Assembly (NCBI GenBank): GCA_022508505.1
Contig: JAFLVC010000001.1
Span: forward strand, 62,001-126,000
DNA from: Clostridiales bacterium
GTDB lineage: Bacteria > Bacillota > Clostridia > Christensenellales > Pumilibacteraceae
Direction of reading: 5' to 3'
DNA: 64,000 bases
Shown here: piece by piece, positions 61,454 to 64,000 of the stretch
Layout: every line of letters starts with the position of its first letter
Position numbering within the stretch: position 1 is the stretch's first letter
Notes under the pieces: generated by a model
What the model saw: only the letters and a program-made list of their open reading frames with translations
Database searches by the model: none
Told to the model about the DNA's origin: nothing
Made by a program: the position numbers and the translations under genes

Positions 61454-63988
61454 GTGGTAAAAGTGATAAAATATCTCAGGCTTGACGAGTGGATAAGCTC
61501 AAAGGTGGCTATGCTGCTCGGCGCGCTTGCATATTTTATTTGCCTCGGAAACCCGGGCATAACGGCGGCACTCATGCAGCTCGGCATTTACTTTGTGTTT
61601 TTGTTCGCGCTCTCCGCCGTATGCTATATCCTCAACGACCTTTTCGATATCGAGGTGGACAAAAAGGCGGGCAAGAAAAAGGTCATAGCGAAAATCCCCA
61701 AGTGGGCGGTGTGGCTCACCGTCATAATAATAGCGGCGGGCGGCAACGTGCCCATCTTTTTGTACGTGCAAAACAAAATACTGTGCGCGGTCATCGTGTT
61801 CGTGAACTACGCGTTCGGCGTAAGCTATTCGCTCCCCGGGCTGAGGTTTAAAGAGCGCGGCATTCCGGGGCTTATCGAGTGCTCGCTCGCACAACGGTGC
61901 GTGCCGCTCTCGGTGTTCTTTCTCTTCCGCACCTTCGGCGCGCTTGATTGGGTTTTGTGGTCGGGGTGGTTCGTGCTGTCGTTTATGAACGGACTGCGGT
62001 ATATATTGATTCACCAATACATAGACAGGCGAAGCGACAAGATGTCGGGCGTTCATACCTTTGTGTCCGACAGGCAGATAGGCATAAGAAAGGCGATCGT
62101 CGCGCTGTTCGCCCTGGAGTGCGTATTTGCCGCGGGGCTTTTGGTGCCCGTCGCAATGCGCTATCCCGTAATCATATCTGTTGGCGTGGCGGTCTGGTTG
62201 ATATTGGAGTTTTGCACTTATCAGGTGCTCAACGTGTTTGCGAAAAAGGATTGGATGGTAACTTTCGACTCCGTTCCGCTCGAGGCGCTCCTCAACGTCA
62301 TAATGCCGGTGATGTTCGGTATATGCATGATGACAATGAGCGCGTGGGCGATAACGTTTTCCGCGTTTATACTGCTGTGCTGTTTGCGGACGCTTTGGGT
62401 AAAGCTCAAGCTCGTCGGCATCTACGTGAAGTCGAAGGTCAACACGGTAAGGGAGAGGAGAAAGGGCGTAGTGAAGATATCGGTATATTGCGAGAAGCAA
62501 AACAAAGAGGATATAGAAAGGCTTGTGCGCGAAACGCTTAAAGCGGACGGCGCCGTCTTTTTGGGTTACGAAAACCTTTTGCACAGAGGCGGCAAGCTCG
62601 TCGTAGACCACGAGCTCGTGCACACGCTGAAGGGCGACGAATTGGACGGATACGTCGGCGTGTACGTGTTTTTTAAGGGCAGGATTTACGACGTATCGTC
62701 TGCCGAAGCGCTGCTCGCCGAGAGGCAGAGCCTTCTCGACGAAAATAACTATTGCGCGGCAAAGGACGTAGACGAGGTTTTGCGCGACGTCGATTTTCTC
62801 AAGAAAAACAGGGAGTGCCTTTCGTACCCCGATTTTTTCCAGATAGAGTCCACCGACTACTGCAACAGTCGGTGTATCATGTGCGAGCACTACTTTAGGC
62901 ACAACAAAAACTGCGACACGCTTTCCATGGAAACGCTCGACAATCTTAGCGACGTCGTAATGCTCGGCAGGATTATAAACCTCAACGGCATGGGCGAGCC
63001 GTTTATAAGCAAGCACATCATAGAGCAGATCGACAAATACGTCGCCTACGGGAACAGGCTTGTCGCAAACACCAATCTGTCGGTGCTGACCGACGAGCTG
63101 ATAGATCGGATACGCGACAATTTCGAGTGCCTCGCGATATCCATAGACGGCGCGAGAAAGGAGACCTACGAGGCGATAAGGATCGGGCTGAAATTCGATA
63201 CCGTGATTGACAACCTGTATCTTCTCAAGGAAAAAGCGCCCGATCTGAAAAAGATTATTTGCATGGTGACCATGCGGCAGAACGTCTGCGAAATGCCCGA
63301 AATCGTGGAGCTTGCGCACGATGCGGGCGTAGGTCAGGTCACGTTTTTGACGCTAACGCCAAACTTTACCATAGGCAACTTCGGCGACGCCATGTCAAAC
63401 TATCCCAAGGTGCTCGAGTACTATTCGGTCAAGGCGCTCGAGGTCGGCGAAAAGTACGGAATGCGCGTGGTGGTGGCGAACGAGGGCAAGCTGAACAGAA
63501 ACATAACCTACGAGGAAATCGAGGACGAGCTGAACGCAATGAACGCCGCCAAAAAGTGGAAAACCGCCGAGGAAGTGGAAGCCATGGAAAGAATAGGCGG
63601 CAAGGTGGACGACTTTTTGCAAAAGAACGACGCGCGGCAAAGCGGCACGGTTCCGTCCAACGTAAAGTGCAAGGGCGTGTGCGATTGGCTGCTCAAAAAC
63701 TGCTACATGAACCTTAAGGGCGACGTCTATATGTGCTGCAGGAACTCGCTGTACCAAGCGGGCAACGTCAACGAAGCGGGCTTTCTTCCCGTCTGGAACT
63801 CGCCGCTCATGCGCGAGGCGCGGGATATTTTCTATTCGGGGTACGTGCCCGAGGCGTGCTTAAAGTGCGGCATGATCGAGTGCGGCGAGCTGAAATATTT
63901 AAAGGCGGACGTCACCGACGATTTTTACAAGGACTCCGAGCTCAAAGAACTTCAGAAAAAGAAGTTCGCCGAGCTTGTCGGGGAGTGA
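61454..63988 (+). CDS. Fusion of UbiA-type prenyltransferase and radical SAM/SPASM enzyme
   Basis: An 844-residue fusion; GTG start at 61454 with GGAGG upstream. Residues 1-305 are a UbiA-family membrane domain with eight or nine helices, the first Asp motif NDLFDIEVDKKAGKKKVIA (about 54-72) and the second YIDRRSDKMSG (DxxxD, about 192-202). Residues 320-455 are a soluble linker with beta strands (YCEKQNKEDIERLVRETL...). Residues 460-700 are a radical SAM domain (STDYCNSRCIMCEHYF, cluster Cys at about 469, 473, 476; NLNGMGEPFIS). Residues about 735-825 are SPASM-like (CKGVCDWLLKNCYM, GDVYMCCRNS, CLKCGMIEC). UbiA proteins move prenyl groups onto acceptors. The radical SAM half may then modify the same molecule. 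I know no described protein of this build. Confidence 0.88.
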   Translation: MVKVIKYLRLDEWISSKVAMLLGALAYFICLGNPGITAALMQLGIYFVFLFALSAVCYILNDLFDIEVDKKAGKKKVIAKIPKWAVWLTVIIIAAGGNVPIFLYVQNKILCAVIVFVNYAFGVSYSLPGLRFKERGIPGLIECSLAQRCVPLSVFFLFRTFGALDWVLWSGWFVLSFMNGLRYILIHQYIDRRSDKMSGVHTFVSDRQIGIRKAIVALFALECVFAAGLLVPVAMRYPVIISVGVAVWLILEFCTYQVLNVFAKKDWMVTFDSVPLEALLNVIMPVMFGICMMTMSAWAITFSAFILLCCLRTLWVKLKLVGIYVKSKVNTVRERRKGVVKISVYCEKQNKEDIERLVRETLKADGAVFLGYENLLHRGGKLVVDHELVHTLKGDELDGYVGVYVFFKGRIYDVSSAEALLAERQSLLDENNYCAAKDVDEVLRDVDFLKKNRECLSYPDFFQIESTDYCNSRCIMCEHYFRHNKNCDTLSMETLDNLSDVVMLGRIINLNGMGEPFISKHIIEQIDKYVAYGNRLVANTNLSVLTDELIDRIRDNFECLAISIDGARKETYEAIRIGLKFDTVIDNLYLLKEKAPDLKKIICMVTMRQNVCEMPEIVELAHDAGVGQVTFLTLTPNFTIGNFGDAMSNYPKVLEYYSVKALEVGEKYGMRVVVANEGKLNRNITYEEIEDELNAMNAAKKWKTAEEVEAMERIGGKVDDFLQKNDARQSGTVPSNVKCKGVCDWLLKNCYMNLKGDVYMCCRNSLYQAGNVNEAGFLPVWNSPLMREARDIFYSGYVPEACLKCGMIECGELKYLKADVTDDFYKDSELKELQKKKFAELVGE

Positions 63989-63989
63989 T

Positions 63990-64000
63990 ATGGATTTCGA
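63990..64000 (+). CDS. Start of a further gene (runs off the window)
   Basis: An ATG at 63990 follows the fusion gene's TGA by one base, with GGGAG about 6 bases upstream. The four visible codons begin M-D-F, the same start as the GT2 at 53897, so the operon very likely goes on, perhaps with another glycosyltransferase. Confidence 0.4.

Noticed and set aside
61499-63319. A 606-codon open frame on the minus strand opposite the UbiA-radical SAM gene
   Set aside because: The plus strand holds both UbiA motifs and the radical SAM cluster. The antisense product is His/Arg-rich noise.

Overview
The window looks like chromosomal DNA of a Gram-positive, spore-lineage bacterium, most probably an uncultured gut-type Clostridia member. 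The evidence is a SpoIIE-type phosphatase, a Spo0A-C-like protein, a Gram-positive rpmH-rnpA-yidD-yidC-jag block, oligoendopeptidase F, a PFL/UPF0210 protein, BspA-type leucine-rich-repeat lipoproteins, strong AGGAGG-like ribosome sites and textbook TTGACA-17-TATAAT promoters. Codon use is rich in GAC/GTC/CGC, which opens long spurious frames opposite real genes. No rRNA, CRISPR array, insertion sequence or prophage module was seen. The assignment to Clostridia is inference.

Layout. 1-6.9 kb: a partial ferritin-like protein, a small membrane protein, a Spo0A-C-like protein, tRNA-Ser(UGA), then an AT-rich accessory pocket with an HNH-like protein and a GIY-YIG nuclease. 6.9-9.1 kb: purine salvage pair (hpt plus nucleobase permease). 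9.1-15.2 kb: a large lipoprotein, two XRE regulators, a DUF1295 membrane protein, and a membrane-anchored lipoprotein/AAA+ ATPase chimera. 15.2-23.4 kb: ACT-domain protein and UPF0210 pair, pepF, a lipoprotein, dnaB, a NOL1/NOP2/Sun RNA methyltransferase and a SIMPL protein. 23.4-30.1 kb: repeat cluster, TPP riboswitch plus thiT, a double-J-domain/Sel1 protein, another repeat cluster and a BspA-like lipoprotein. 30.1-37.4 kb: a heterodimeric ABC exporter facing away from an McrB/McrC-type restriction pair. 37.6-41.1 kb: rpmH-rnpA-yidD-yidC-jag, without dnaA upstream or mnmE downstream. 41.1-53.3 kb: membrane protein, DUF2726, PflX-like radical SAM, lipoprotein, spoIIE, typA, Fic, BspA-like protein and guaA. 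53.5-64 kb: one apparent operon starting with an XRE regulator and running through three GT2s, an adenylate-forming ligase, a GT4, a radical SAM enzyme, an APH-like kinase and a UbiA-radical SAM/SPASM fusion, and continuing past the window.

The last operon is the best candidate for an undescribed system. All genes are co-oriented, many overlap or nearly abut, and they combine glycosyl transfer, acid activation, small-molecule phosphorylation, prenyl-lipid chemistry and radical SAM chemistry. A plausible product is a decorated lipid-linked glycan or glycolipid of the envelope, but the product cannot be named from sequence alone.

The intergenic DNA carries four dispersed repeat families. A is a palindromic unit resembling tgtcattctgagc...gagtcgaaggatct. 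B is a two-hairpin unit starting aggctcccctt and ending gaggggatgtgaaa, whose second stem varies with pairing preserved. C is an agataagagataag-rich tract next to stop codons and terminators. D begins cgtcgggcgtaacaac and lies before rpmH, spoIIE and typA. Three genes (12023, 15241, 33601 minus) have perfect or near-perfect -10 boxes 6-9 nt before the start codon, implying leaderless mRNAs.
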